NCBI RefSeq assembly: GCF_003286085.1
Contig: NW_020825563.1
Coordinates: 39,671 to 103,670 of the forward strand
From: Drosophila persimilis
Lineage: Eukaryota > Arthropoda > Insecta > Diptera > Drosophilidae
Reading direction: 5' to 3'
DNA length: 64,000 nt
Under the pieces are notes generated by a model. That model saw nothing but the letters and a program-made list of their open reading frames with translations. It searched no databases and was not told the origin of the DNA. Made by a program: the position numbers and the translations under genes. The stretch's first letter is position 1. Every line of letters starts with the position of its first letter. This document shows positions 1 to 10,830 of this stretch, piece after piece.

Positions 1-460
1 GTTTTATCTCATTTAAGTCAGTCATTCTAAATCTTTCGCTTAAATAATTTTTGAAATTATTCATTCTATCCATATCCCTTGTCGCTATTACTACATCATC
101 AACATATAATAATACATATATGTTTTTCTTTATGTCACCTCTATCAAGAATATATATGCAACGATCCACGGGAGAGTTTACAAAATCGAATTCTTTCAAT
201 GCTTGCTCAAATACTTGAAACCAGCATCTAGCTGCTTGTTTGAGCCCATAAATGGCTTTGTTCAGTTTGCATACATGCCCAGCACCGCATAATACGCCCT
301 GAGGAGGCCGCATATATATCTCCTCACTTAATGTACCATTGAGGAAAGCTGTTTTAACATCCATCTGATGGACTTTCAAATTAAACTGGACTGCCAATGA
401 TAGTACGAACCTAAAACTGGCAATTCTAGCAACGGGAGCAAATGTTTCTTCATAGTCTAC
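1..460 (-). pseudogene. pol: copia reverse transcriptase, continuation past the stop
   Basis: The gag-pol frame reads on from the stop at 461 to the window edge with no further stop. It includes ETFAPVARIASFRFVLSL, the palm motif QMDVKTAFLNG, KAIYGLKQAARCW and the catalytic box LLYVDDVVIA. These are the core palm residues of Ty1/copia RT, here with all acidic residues kept. The domain runs out of the window before RNase H. Confidence 0.88.
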
Positions 461-2395
461 TTAGTACTTTTGAGTAAATCCTCTTGCAACCAGTCTAGCT
501 TTGTATTTTATTGGGACTCCTAGTTCATTATATTTAATGGAAAATACACATCTACTGTCTACAATATTTTTGTTTTCTGGCTTCTTTATAATTGTCCAGG
601 TGTTATTAATTTCATGGGCATTTAACTCTGTATTTATTGCTTTCTCCCAATCAGATTTATCGTTCCTAAAATTTATTTCATCAAAAGAATTTGGAACTTC
701 ATCAAACATTATATGGGCATTGAATATAAATTTGTTAAAGCTTTTATCATGTTCTTTATAAGACACCTTCGGCTTAGACTTTAACCTCTCACTTTTTCTA
801 CTAATTATATTATCCTTATTTTCTTCACGACAATTATCTGGCTGATCAGCTTTTTCACAATCCTTACTCTCATTCGGGATATATAATTCCTTACTATCAT
901 TCAGGAAATCAGTTTTTCTTTTCCTACTTTCATTAGGAAAATGCAGCTTTTCGCATTCCTTACTTTCATTCAGGATTTCACATTCCGTACTTTCATTCGG
1001 GGAATTAAACTGATCACATTCCTTACTCTCATTCAGGATTCCACATTCCGTACAATCATTCGGGAAATTAAGCTGATCAGATTCCTTACTCTCATTCAGG
1101 AATTCTTGTTGACTTCTTTCCTTACTCTCTTTCGGGAAATCTGTTTCAAATTTTACTTCTCTAGAATAAAGCATATTAGTCTCGTCTACGACAACATCTC
1201 TTGCAACAATAACTTTTCCTTTAATGACATCCCACAATTTGAGTCCATTTTGTTCATACCCTATCAAGATAGCTTTGAATGATTTTTCATCAAATTTACC
1301 TTTTTTAATTTTGTTGTGCACATAGACGGTTGAACCGAACACTCTTAAAAATTTTAAATTGGTCTTTCTATTGTGCCACAGCTCATATGGGGTCATTTTA
1401 CAATCACCAAGTGCTTTGCTTGGAATTCTGTTGATTAGATATGTTGCAGTTAGCACAGCTTCACCCCAAAAACTTTTGTCTAATTTTGCACCATTTACCA
1501 TAGCACGAGCTTTCTCTGTAATGGTTCTTATCATTCGCTCCGAAACACCATTCAACTGAGGTGTATGTGGCACTGTCAAATGATAACTTATTCCTTTATT
1601 AACGCAGAACTCACGCATTTCATTCGACAAGTATTCTCTACCGTTGTCAATGTACAAATTGACAATCTTGAAATTAAAATGAGCCTCGCTCTTTGCTACA
1701 AAATCTTTAAATACATTGAATACATCTGATTTATATTTTAACAAATAGGTTACACAATAATGTGTAAATTGATCTACGAAGATCACAAAATAATTTTTAT
1801 CGTCTAGTGTAACTGGTTTAATGGGGCCACATACATCTGAATGTATTACAAACAAGGGACGTTTTATATAACTTTTATCTTTAGATTGCTTAAATGGCAA
1901 CCTAGCCTGTTTCCCATTTAAACATGACTCACAAACTTCATCTGATATTTTTAAATTAACAAGAAGATTACTGTCATTAAATAAATTATTATTCTTTATT
2001 TCAAGCAATTTTGCATTGCTTATATGCCCCAACCTCTCATGCCATAATCGATAATTATTTTTGTTCCTAGCATCTACACTGTATGCTTGGAATTTGACTA
2101 CAGGTATATCCAACATACCTGTATGTTTAACAACAATTACTCCATTTTTTGATATGGAGACACCACCACAGTCAAACTTAATTGACATCCCTGCCTGTTG
2201 CAGACGCTTGACAGACATGAGGTTTCCTGCTGCCTCCTTGCAGTAGAGCACATCCTCCAGTGTGATATTGTGTCCATTGTGCAGCCGCACAATTCCACGC
2301 TTAGTGGCATATAAAAACTCGCCTTCTTTTGCCACAGCGATTTTAATTGGCTGCTCCAATTCGATGCAATCGGCGCACAGCGAGTCATCATTGAT
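461..2395 (-). pseudogene. pol: copia protease remainder, integrase and RT start
   Basis: About 640 codons in the gag frame. The order is the rest of the protease, the GAG-pre-integrase zinc domain (H-x-H in WHERLGHIS and the pair CESC), then an integrase core with catalytic D in IHSDVCGP, D in YIDNGREY and E in GVSERM. The last two are exactly 35 residues apart, the D-D-35-E layout. Next is a low-complexity linker with repeated NESKE-like units, then the RT N-terminus. One RT residue looks altered: SRCVF where the family has Trp in place of Cys. The frame ends at TAA 461-463, one base from a glutamine codon. Confidence 0.88.
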
Positions 2396-2626
2396 CTAAT
2401 GATCCGTTGCACCAGAATCGAGTATAAAACCGAGTTCATTATTTATTTGATCACTCTTTTTCATTTTCCGCATCATAAATGCGAACCCGTGGCCCGATGC
2501 TGCAAGCTGAGCTTGTTTATTATGTTTATAATTTTCTTTGTTTTGATTTAACCTTATAAACTGGTAACAGTCTTTTTTCATGTGCCCTTCTTTGCCACAG
2601 TGATGGCATTTAATATTACTTCTAGC
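2396..2626 (-). pseudogene. copia nucleocapsid zinc knuckle and protease active site
   Basis: In the same frame as Gag, after the stop at 2627. It starts with one CCHC knuckle (CHHCGKEGHMKKDC) that binds RNA. After a short linker comes the aspartic protease active site DSGATDH, followed at once by TAG at 2396-2398 where the family has a leucine. The active-site triad D-S-G is kept, but the protease is cut at its start by the stop. Confidence 0.82.
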
Positions 2627-3295
2627 TTATCCCTTAAATAATATCTTTTGCCGTGTGTTTCCAAACGTTTTACAATTATTAAAATTGTTATTATTTCTTA
2701 CAACTGCCTTCATGACTTTACTACTTGTATCAGTACTTTCATTTCTTAATTTGGTCTCGTAGTCGAACAATTTATTTTTTACAAACGCTAATGATAGAGT
2801 TTCATCTGACAAAGTTTCGATTGCCGTGATGACACCATTATAGGTTGAAGGTAGAGTCTGCAGCAAATGTGCCACTTTGTCCATCTCATCCATTTTAGCG
2901 CCCGCCCCTAACAACTCACTCACTGTTTCATCAAAAATAACAAAATGACTCGAAAGTGTCATTTCACTTGAGAGTTTGAGTGTTATTAAACGTTTACGTG
3001 CAGCTAATTGCGACGCAAGGCTTCTACGCTCATATATGGCGTCTAAATTCTTCAGAATATCACGTGCCGAAATGTCGCCTGCCGCGAAGTTTAGAAATGC
3101 GTCGCCTAAATATTGAATTAAAATGCTCTTCGCACATCGCTCTGCCTTTTTCCAATTATCATCTACTTCGTTAGGCATTATGTTATCGACTACTTGGAGC
3201 ACCTCTAATTCAGCAAACAAAGCTCTGATTCTAAATTTCCATATAGAATATTTCTCGCCACAAAAATGCTTAATATGTTGCTTATTTCTTTCCAT
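2627..3295 (-). pseudogene. gag: copia Gag (capsid part), ended by a premature stop
   Basis: An ATG at 3295 opens 222 codons of a copia-type Gag, the capsid protein that packages element RNA into cytoplasmic particles. The N-terminus (GEKYSIWKFRIRALFAE) and the LASQLAARKRLITLKL helix are typical of the Ty1/copia gag domain. TAA at 2627-2629 ends it just before the zinc knuckle. The frame continues unchanged after the stop, so this is a nonsense mutation and not the natural Gag end. Confidence 0.85.
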
Positions 3296-3416
3296 TTTCT
3301 ATGTATGTATACATTATACACACACACACTACAAAAAAAAAAAACTACACAAGAACGCACGCGGAACTAATTTCACAACTACTTGTTATTAATTTAATTT
3401 ATTTAAATTGGCGTGG

Positions 3417-3431
3417 ACTGGGCCCATAACC
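3417..3431 (-). other. copia primer-binding site (internal initiator tRNA-Met)
   Basis: The minus strand reads GGTTATGGGCCCAGT directly after the LTR. The plus strand reproduces the anticodon region of the initiator tRNA-Met (GGGCCCATAACC). This is the unusual internal half-tRNA primer known for copia, rather than a tRNA 3' end. Confidence 0.8.
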
Positions 3432-3680
3432 TATTGGTAGACTGGCTATGACAATTAGTAAACGGAAGACAGTACCAAGTTATGTTTTTCTTTAAAGATT
3501 ATTTATGTATTTCTTGATTACTTTTTGCTGCAACACCGGTCCACACACTTGAGATCACAAAAGAAGAGAGAGCGTCGACACTTCAAGTGTGACCAGACTA
3601 ACTCATAATAATAATACCTAACATATCGATAATATTATTTAATGTTATTATTTGAATGTGGGAATAGGCGTATTCCAACA
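3432..3680 (-). repeat. copia 5' LTR
   Basis: On the minus strand the LTR starts TGTTGGAATA at 3680 and ends next to the primer site at 3432. The ends are short inverted repeats (TGTTGG and CCAACA) with one mismatch at the inner end, where the plus strand reads TATTGG. Length is 249 bp, close to the roughly 276 bp of copia. It should contain promoter and polyadenylation signals; I could not assign these base by base. Confidence 0.8.
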
Positions 3681-4962
3681 ACGAGTATATCTAATACTAA
3701 GGACAACTGAAGCAAAGAGACACTACAATATGCTCACAAACAAGCTGAGAAAGGCGATCAAAAACTGTAAGGAGAACCAATTCAATAGGCAGCTAGAATC
3801 AATAAGCGCAGAGGAGGTACGAAGTATGACAAAGCTGTGGAAGATAACAAACAACATCAAAAAGCAGCCGACTCCAAATTGGCCACTGAGATTAGAAGAC
3901 GAAGAAAATATACCCAAATGGACAAGGACAACAATGGAAAAGGCTGAAGCCTTCAAAAAAACATCTAGAAGAGCGCCATAGGACACCGCAAACTCATAAC
4001 GAGGCAGAAAATAATCCAATAATTGACGAACTGCAGAAGCAAAAGAGCTATACCAAAAAGAAGAATGGAAACACATCAAACCGGTCACCCTGCCCGAGCT
4101 GCAGACAATAATAAGAAAACTAAAAACAAAGAAAGCAACAGGCGAGGATAAAATTGACAATAAAACAATAAAAATATTACCCCTCAAGGCGAAGCTATAC
4201 TTAGTAAATATTTATAATGCTGCACTAAGACTTGGACACTTCCCAATCGCCTGGAAGCACGCGGAGGTGATAATGATCCTCAAGCCGACCAAAAACCCAA
4301 AAGAAGTTAAATCATACAGCCCCATATCCCTCCTAACTGGTTTCTCAAAAATTTTAGAGAAACTCATACTGACAAGACTCCTAGGTGAGGAAAAATTCAG
4401 CAAAAGCTTCCCCAAGCAGTTTGGTTTCCGGCGAGAGCACGGTGCGGAACAACAGCTCAGCCGAGTAACGCAATTTGTTCTCAAAACAAGAAGACAAGCA
4501 ATGCTGCTCTGCTGTTTTCCTTGACATTGCGGAAGCATTTGACAAAGTATGGCATGAAGGCCTACTATGCAAACTGACCAAGGTGCAACCACCAAAACTC
4601 TACCACATCATTGAAAGCTATCTAACTAAGCGCACATTTGTGGTAAAGTGCAATGACGGAGTGAAATCCAGTACAGGAAAAATAGCCGCAGGCGTGCCAC
4701 AGGGTAGCGTCTTGGGCCCGGTACTGTACACTATATACGCATCGGACATGCCGACACCTGACATAACCCATAAGGACCACAAAGGCAAAATGCTGTTAGC
4801 AACGTACGCGGACGATACGGCAATCTGCAGCAGACTACCCGGCAGCAGCAGTCAGACGAAATAATAATTACATTAGACACCTTGAGAAATGGGCAGACAA
4901 ATGGAAAATCACTCTAAATCCAACTAAGACGACTAAGGTCGGTGACAAAAACATATTGACAA
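3681..4962 (+). pseudogene. LINE B fragment, copy 1 (jockey-clade reverse transcriptase)
   Basis: A decayed RT fragment of a jockey-clade non-LTR element. Reading through frame breaks it gives a pre-RT linker, KPTKNPKEVKS followed by a motif like YRPISLLTGF (here Tyr-Ser-Pro), then DIAEAFDKVWHE (first catalytic Asp), GVPQGSVLGPVLY and TYADDTAI (catalytic Asp pair). Frame breaks lie near 4480 (between the FRREHGAEQQL helix and the DIAEAFDK motif) and near 4855, and there is a stop soon after. The same breaks recur in every LINE B copy here. Its left end is cut by copia. It has no endonuclease and no 3' end. Confidence 0.82.
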
Positions 4963-6077
4963 CGAGGGGGAAAGTTGTGAGTTGCCGCGGACACCGCAAC
5001 TCTACAGTTATACCTGATACTAAGTCAGTATAACTCCCCTCCGGCAGACGCCGCTAATATTAAACGACACGACAAAGAGTGCGTGCGAGAGAGACAGAAA
5101 ATCAGTCTGAGCGTGACGTCGGGCGCTGCGTAGCTACAGCAAATTGATTTGTTCCTTTTGGCTATAAAAATGATCCGATCTGATCCAGATTCAGCAATCG
5201 GATAGATATGATCATTATCTATGATTCTGCGTTTTTAGTTTTCTCGTATCCTCAATATTGTGGATGCAACAGATTTTCGTCCTTTGTGTGGGCGGAAGGG
5301 GGTGGGGCGAAATTTTGAGATATAAGTTTTATAGTGAGATCTAACAGAAGTGCGGATGCCAAATTTGGTTACTCTAGCCTTAATAGTCTCTGAGATTTAT
5401 GAATATCCCCAGATTTTCATCCTTTACGGGGGCGGAAGGGGGTGTGGCGAAATTTTGACACAAAATAGTCAAGGTCCGATATCACAGGAGTGTGGATACC
5501 AAATTTGGTTGCTCTGGCTCTTATAGGTTCTGAGATCCTTGAACTCATATTTTGCAATTGGCAAAACCGACCATTTAACCTGTGTGTTAGAGAGAGACAG
5601 AGAGAGAAAGAATGAAATTGTTTCCTTGATTCTGGTTATAATAATTATACGATCTGGTTCAGATTTTGCACTCTGTAAGATATAGTCATCTTCTACGATT
5701 CTGCGTTTTTGGTTTTATCGTATCTTTAAAAATGTGGATGCAACAGATTTTCGTCCTTTGTGGGGGCGGAAGTGGGCGGGGCGAAGTTTTGAAATATTCT
5801 TGTAACAGTGACATATCACAGATGTCTGGATCCAAAACATCGTTGCTCTAGCTCTTATAATCTTTGAGCACTAGGCCCTGAAGGGGACGGACAGACGGAC
5901 AGACGGACGGACGGACAGACGGACAGACAGACATGGCTCAATCGACTCGGCTATTGATGCTGATCAAGAATATATATACTTTATTGGGTCGGAAACGATT
6001 CCTTCTGGACGTTACGCACATCCACTTTTACCACAAATCTAATATACCCCAATACTCATTTTGAGTATCGGGTATAA
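4963..6077 (+). mobile_element. DINE-1/mini-me-like element (HINE type), copy 1
   Basis: A non-coding element of about 1.1 kb starting CGAGGGGGAA. It has a 5' imperfect hairpin (GAGTTG... CAACTC), then TTATACCTGATACT about 45 bp in, which is inverted at the 3' end as AGTATCGGGTATAA. In the middle are three diverged copies of a module of about 130 bp (core TTTTCGTCCTTTG..GGCGGAAG). Next come a GGAC/AGAC microsatellite, a TATATATACTTTA block and a 3' palindrome (ATACTCATTTTGAGTAT). Subterminal inverted repeats, a 3' hairpin and this microsatellite are features of DINE-1/mini-me, seen as non-autonomous Helentrons. The family name is my recognition, not a search result. Confidence 0.75.
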
Positions 6078-7629
6078 TAATTTAGCCAATACCACTACTG
6101 CTACTACAGGTGCCCAGTACAACAGCTCTCTCAAAATCGTTTATTGGAACGCCTGTGGTCTAAAAAACTAAATTTTGGAGTTAGAACTATTTATGCAGCG
6201 TAATAACGTGGACATAATGATGGTTATTGAAACCCGCATAACCTCAAATGACCCTACTACCACAATAACAGACAATCTAACCATAAATGACTACATACTG
6301 TATACTGCCTAGCACCCTTCCTCCAGAAAGAAAGGTGGAGTAGCCATTTATGTCAAAATTGGTCTCAAGCACATTGCACTTGAACCAATTACAGAAAATT
6401 TCTTGCAGTGTGCTCCCATCGCATTAACCACTATCAATAATGAGGTCATTGCTCTAGCGCCAATATATTGCCCGCCAACTATCCCCTGGACGGAGCAGCT
6501 CTTCAAAAAGTTATTCAAGTACATGAGCGAACTCTGTTATGGCTCCAAATTTATAGTTTGCGGGGACTGGAACGCTAAGCACCCATGGTGGGGCAATAAA
6601 AGGTATATGCAGTATATGCTGGCATAAACTATGACAGAATTCACACATATTCAGCAGTTGATCTGCAATCTGACCAACTTCCTATCTTCATTAACCTGGG
6701 CATCAGTGGCTCAACGACAGTCCCGGTAACAAATCGCCGACTACTACCAAGCAAAGCAAATGTCAAAAAATTCCAAGATTTCCTATCGCAGCGTATCAAT
6801 CTCAACATGGAAATAAACTCAGGAGAAGACATTGAGGATGCGATCGACATTCTAAATCAAAACATCTACAATGCAGCGGCGGCTGCAACTTCGCTAATAA
6901 ATCTGCGTTCTCACCCACGCACAGGGCAACTGCCACTAGATAGGAAAACACAGAAACTATTAAGGCTCAAATGGCAGCATAAAAGGGAGCATATGCGCAG
7001 ACCCACCTTGTAGACCCGAAGGTTATACAACGCGGCAAATCATCGCCCTTCGTAAGGCTAAAAATAACCAGATCTATCTATTTAAAAAAGTAGACGCTCA
7101 AGATCGTTACAGAATGCAAAAACTATAGCGCTTAACAAACACTTTAAAGAGGCAGCCAGAACCAAACTGGCCATTGAAAATTCCCAGCAGTAGTGGTAGT
7201 AGAGAAGGCTATAGGTGGACAAAGAGTAGCGAGGAGAACGCTGAAGCTTTTGTGTCACATTTAGAAGAAAGATTCACACCAAAACTCATAAACTCCGACG
7301 AATTTAGAAATACGATAGTTATGGAGTGTAAGGAAATAGCGCAGCTCAAACGCTTAACAACTAAACCTGCCTGGCATCAGAGGCAACAGTTTGGGCGGAA
7401 ATACGATGTAAATAGACTCCCGTTCAGGCCTATTTCCCCCAATGAAGTTATGATGGAAACCAAATCTCTACAAAACAAAAAGGCTCCTGGCATGGACCAA
7501 ATAAACAACAGAGTCATTAAAGCGTTACCTCAAAAGGTAATTATTCATTTGACAAATATTTACAATTGCATCTTGAGACATGGCCATTTCCCCAAACAAT
7601 GGAAATGTGCTGCTATTACAATGAATAAA
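6078..7629 (+). pseudogene. LINE A fragment, copy 1 (jockey-clade endonuclease to RT border)
   Basis: Jockey-clade LINE ORF2, 5' part: endonuclease start (IVYWNACGL), the stop TAA shared by all copies (GLKN then stop), the EN motif VCGDWNAKHPWWGN, then the linker to the RT (KAPGMDQINNRVIKALP, HGHFPKQW). It ends where DINE sequence begins, just before the first RT palm block. This copy has lost about 150 bp near 6597 between the EN motif and the sequence AVYAGINYD of other copies. It has the extra stop of the left-array subfamily (6312). Confidence 0.85.
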
Positions 7630-7661
7630 CGAGGGGGAACGTTGTGAGTTGCTGCGGACAC
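7630..7661 (+). repeat. 32-bp stub of DINE 5' end at the LINE A / LINE B junction
   Basis: The first 32 bp of the DINE element (CGAGGGGGAACG to GCGGACAC) remain between LINE A and LINE B. The rest of the DINE is missing. The same stub is found at 16912 and 35131, so it marks a repeated unit boundary. Confidence 0.8.
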
Positions 7662-7881
7662 GGCGAGGCGAGTATATCTAATACTAAGGACAACTGAAGC
7701 AAAGAGACACTACAATATGCTCACAAACAAGCTGAGAAAGGCGATAAAAAACTGTAAGGAGAACCAATTCAATAGGCAGCTAGAATCAATAAGCGCAGAG
7801 GAGGTACGAAGTATGACAAAGCTGTGGAAGATAACAAACAACATCAAAAAGCAGCCGATTCCAATTGGGCACTGAGATTAG
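7662..7881 (+). pseudogene. LINE B copy 2, left part
   Basis: The pre-RT segment of LINE B (KLRKAIKNCKENQFNRQLES, MTKLWKITNNIKKQP), cut at 7881 by the LOA-clade insertion. The rest resumes at 13039. Together they match the uninterrupted copies at 16944 and 35163. Confidence 0.8.
7868..7881. repeat. Target-site duplication, left copy (LOA-clade LINE)
   Basis: GGCACTGAGATTAG here is repeated at 13039-13052 on the other side of the inserted LINE. Uninterrupted LINE B copies have it once. The exact length is uncertain by a few bases because the LINE tail is made of similar TTAGG-like units. Confidence 0.8.
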
Positions 7882-8038
7882 GTTAGGTTAGGTTAAGGCG
7901 GTAGCCGGGAGGGGGGGGGGGGGGGATAAGAGCCTCCCGCCCCCAAGCTCACTTGGACCTATAAACAGGTCCGTTGTGTTGCCGCATGGGCATGTGCCCC
8001 TTCGCGTTGCCCGAACCGTGAGAGCATACTACTGCAGG
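7882..8038 (-). other. LOA-clade LINE 3' UTR and TTAGG/TAACC-repeat tail
   Basis: The plus strand reads GTTAGGTTAGGTTAAGGCGG from 7881, then a run of about 16 G (7909-7924). On the element strand the 3' end is therefore a short (TAACC)n tail. LOA and I elements end in short tandem repeats rather than poly(A). Here the repeat happens to equal the insect telomere repeat, which Drosophila chromosome ends lack. Confidence 0.7.
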
Positions 8039-10830
8039 TTAAGGGCAGTCCCATCCGGTGGCTTGGATGTATTTGGACAAGGTCCCTGGTTTGATTACGG
8101 ATAGGTCCGAAATGTCCGTGAGGAAAGCGGCCCCGAGAATACGAAGACGACGATTTCCAAGGGCTGGGCAGTGGCAGAAGAAGTGGGGGACCGATTCCTC
8201 CTCCTCCTCGTCGCGACAACTCCTGCAGAAGTCGTTATGAGGGATTGACAGTCTAGAGGCGTGAGTGCCGATCTGCCAGTGTCCCGTAATGGCTCTAGTA
8301 ACTGCAGAGCACTGTGCTCTGCTGAGTTTATACAGCTCTGCTGAGCGCTTCTTCGATCGATATGGCCATATCAATCTTGAGACCTTACAGGAAACGGTTT
8401 GCTGCCATCTCCTATTGGCATTTTGCTCGAACAATTCGTGCGTTAGGAGCCTGCACGTAGCCAAGGGCATCGCTACTTGCTCCCTCTCCGATAGGAGAGA
8501 AATCGTAGTACCCTGCCTGGCTAGCTCGTCGGCGGCGTCATTCCCCTCGATGTCCCTGTGGCCGGGGACCCATATAAGGAACTGCTCTGCGATCTCGTGC
8601 AGAGACCTGCGGCAGTCATTTACAGTCGCTGAGTTCGACGATATTGAGCCTAGAGCTTTGATAGCTGCTTGGCTGTCCGAGAAGACGCACACTAAGTGCG
8701 TATCTAGGAGTAGTTTGGAGACGATCGAAATGGCCTCCTTGATGGCTTCAACCTCCGCTTGGAACACACTACAGTGATCCGGGAGCCTGAAGCAATGACT
8801 GATGTTCAGCTCGCTGCAGTAGACTCCGCCTCCCACGCGGCCGTCTAGCTTTGAGCCATCAGTGTAGAAGTGGACCGCATTTGCAGGCCCTGGTTCGCCC
8901 ATCTCCCAGTCCTCTCTAGATGGGATTGATACCTGGAAGGGCGTCGAGAGGTGATCACTGGGGATACAGTAATCTGTCCTCTCTGGTAATTGCGGGAGTC
9001 TCATCAGGATTCCCGAGTGCCCAACCGCGGATGCTTTCCACAGTCTGGCTTCTCTCATTCGGAGGGCGGAAAGTGTTGCCACCTTCTTTCCCATGAGATC
9101 AACCGGGAGGAGGTCCAGCACAGTATCCAGGGCTTCCCCTGGAGTAGTGCGTAGCCCGCCGGTTATGCATAGCTCTGCCATGCGTTGAACTCTGCTGAGT
9201 TTATTGAGGCCTGTCCTTTTGTCCAAGGCTGGCCACCATACCACCACTCCATAGAGCATGATTGGTCGTATGATGGCGGTGTAGAGCCACCGAACTATAT
9301 ATGGGGTCATTCCCCATTTTAGTCCGATGGCTTTCCTGCAAGTATAGAGGGCCACTGTGGCCTTCTTTACTCTATCCTCTATGCTCAATTTCCAATCGAG
9401 CTTTCTATCGAGGATAAGGCCAAGATACTTGGCCTTGTTGCTGAAGACTAGCGTTTCCCCACATAGTCTTGGGGGAATCAGTGCCGGAACTTTGTACTTC
9501 CTAGTGAAAAGCACCAGTTCCGTTTTAGACGGGTTGACGCCTAACCCGCATTTGTCTGCCCATTTCGACATTTTCGTGAGAGTACTTGTCATGCACTCAC
9601 ACAACGTCTGCGGAAATTTTCCGGAGAATGCTATGGCAACGTCGTCCGCGTACGCCACCACGCGGCAGCCACCCCCCTCTATCTCCCGCAGCAGTGTGTT
9701 CACTGCCACGTTCCATAGGAGGGGCGAGAGGACTCCGCCCTGCGGTGTGCCTCTGCTGACAAATCTGGTACACGTTGACGTCCCCAGTGATGCCTCAACA
9801 GTCCTGCATTGTAGCATCTGATCGATCAAGCTCACCGTCCTGGAGTCAACGCCCAGATCCGTCAGTGCGCCCGTGATGGCGGTCGGAAGGATGTTGTTAA
9901 AGGCGCCTTCTATGTCGAGGAAGGCTACTAGGGTGTACTCCTTAAAATTAAGGGACGCTTCGATGATCGATGTGATCGAGTGTAGGGCCGTTTCGGTGGA
10001 TCTTCCCTTCCGATAGGCATGCTGGGAGTCTGAGATCAGACTGGACGGAATGCACGCCGTTAGATGCAGCCCCAGGAGCCGCTCCATCGCCTTTAGAAGA
10101 AAAGACGATAGACTTATGGGTCTGAAATCTTTTGGGACAGTGTGCGAGGGCTTGCCTGCCTTGGGTATGAATACGACTTTGGTCTGAAGCCAGGTGTCAG
10201 GAATGCACCCGTGGGAGAAGATTCCCTCGTAAATTATTTTGAGCCAGTTAATGGCTTTGTGTCCCGCGTGAATCAGTTGGGCAGGGAAAATGCCGTCTGG
10301 CCCCGCGGACTTGTAGGGTTTAAAACTTCTGATCGCCCAGGAAATGTTCTCCTGGCTTAGCAGTCTCAGGATGGCATTTGAGGCGACGGAAGGAGGCGCG
10401 AGGTAGTTGGGTCTGTTTTCATCGCAGCCAGGGAAGTGGGTATTTAGGAGAAGATTTAGCGACTCCTCGCTGGACGTAGTCCACGACTGGTCGGTGTTCT
10501 TCAAGTAGCCCAGGGTGGGTGTTGTCTTCGAGAGAACTCTGCGCAAGCGTGAGGTTTCTGAGTTACTCTCGATTTCGCTGCAGAACTTACGCCAGGAGGC
10601 GCGTTTGGCTTTTCTAAGTTCTTTGTTGTAGGTTGACAGACTGGCTTTGTACTCGGCCCAGTTTTGCTCAACGTTTTCAGCCTTAGCTTTATTGAAGAGT
10701 CTCCGGGAGGCTTTCCGGAGTTCACCCAGTTTCGGATTCCACCATTCAGGTTTCTTCCGGCCTCTGTTCTTGCCAGAGGGGCATGCTTTGTCGAGCGCCT
10801 TAGAAGGAGAAGACAGTTTCCACGTACCTG
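8039..10830 (-). pseudogene. LOA-clade ORF2: reverse transcriptase and RNase H
   Basis: About 925 open codons after the frameshift that separates them from the endonuclease. RT blocks in order: FRPISLSSFLLKAMER, AFLDIEGAFNNI (first catalytic Asp), RGTPQGGVLSPLLWNV, VVAYADDVAIAF (catalytic pair). After the thumb comes RNase H with its four acidic/His sites: HFYTDGSK, FQAEVEAIKEA, CVFSDSQAAI and VPGHRDIEGNDAADELA. The C-terminus has a C-x2-C...H-x4-H/C finger (CRSCRDEE... HFFCHC). The protein would copy element RNA at a nicked chromosomal target. All catalytic residues appear intact, so only the upstream frameshift disables it. Confidence 0.87.

Larger units (their letters stand above)
1..3680 (-). 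mobile_element. copia: copia-family LTR retrotransposon, 5' part, cut by window edge
   Basis: A Ty1/copia-order element read right to left: 5' LTR (3680-3432), primer site, a 120-nt leader with a CA/poly-T tract, then one gag-pol frame from the ATG at 3295 to the window edge. The protein order Gag, CCHC knuckle, protease, integrase, reverse transcriptase is the Ty1/copia order, and many stretches match what I know of Drosophila copia. The frame carries three in-frame stops (2627-2629, 2396-2398, 461-463) but I see no frameshift, so it is a lightly decayed copy. The 3' RT, RNase H and 3' LTR lie beyond base 1. The right flank ACGAG (3681-3685) is the candidate target duplication; its partner is not visible. 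Confidence 0.93.

Noticed and set aside
4212..4595. 127-codon minus-strand ORFs opposite LINE B (also 13369, 17479, 35700)
   Set aside because: They are antisense shadows of the LINE B RT frame; the plus strand has the recognisable RT motifs.
5666..5851. Repeated 61-codon ORF in DINE copies (also 14826, 19024, 41766, 47351, 60780, 61534)
   Set aside because: It crosses the third DINE module and part of the flanking repeat with no domain and no ATG-driven conservation. It recurs only because the DNA repeat recurs.
5888..5932. CRISPR-like short direct repeats (GGACAGAC)
   Set aside because: A simple GGAC/AGAC microsatellite without unique spacers, in a eukaryotic transposon.
7876..7900. A true telomere tract (TTAGG repeats)
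   Set aside because: Only about three to four units, and positioned exactly at the 3' end of a LINE next to its target duplication; Drosophila chromosome ends do not use TTAGG.
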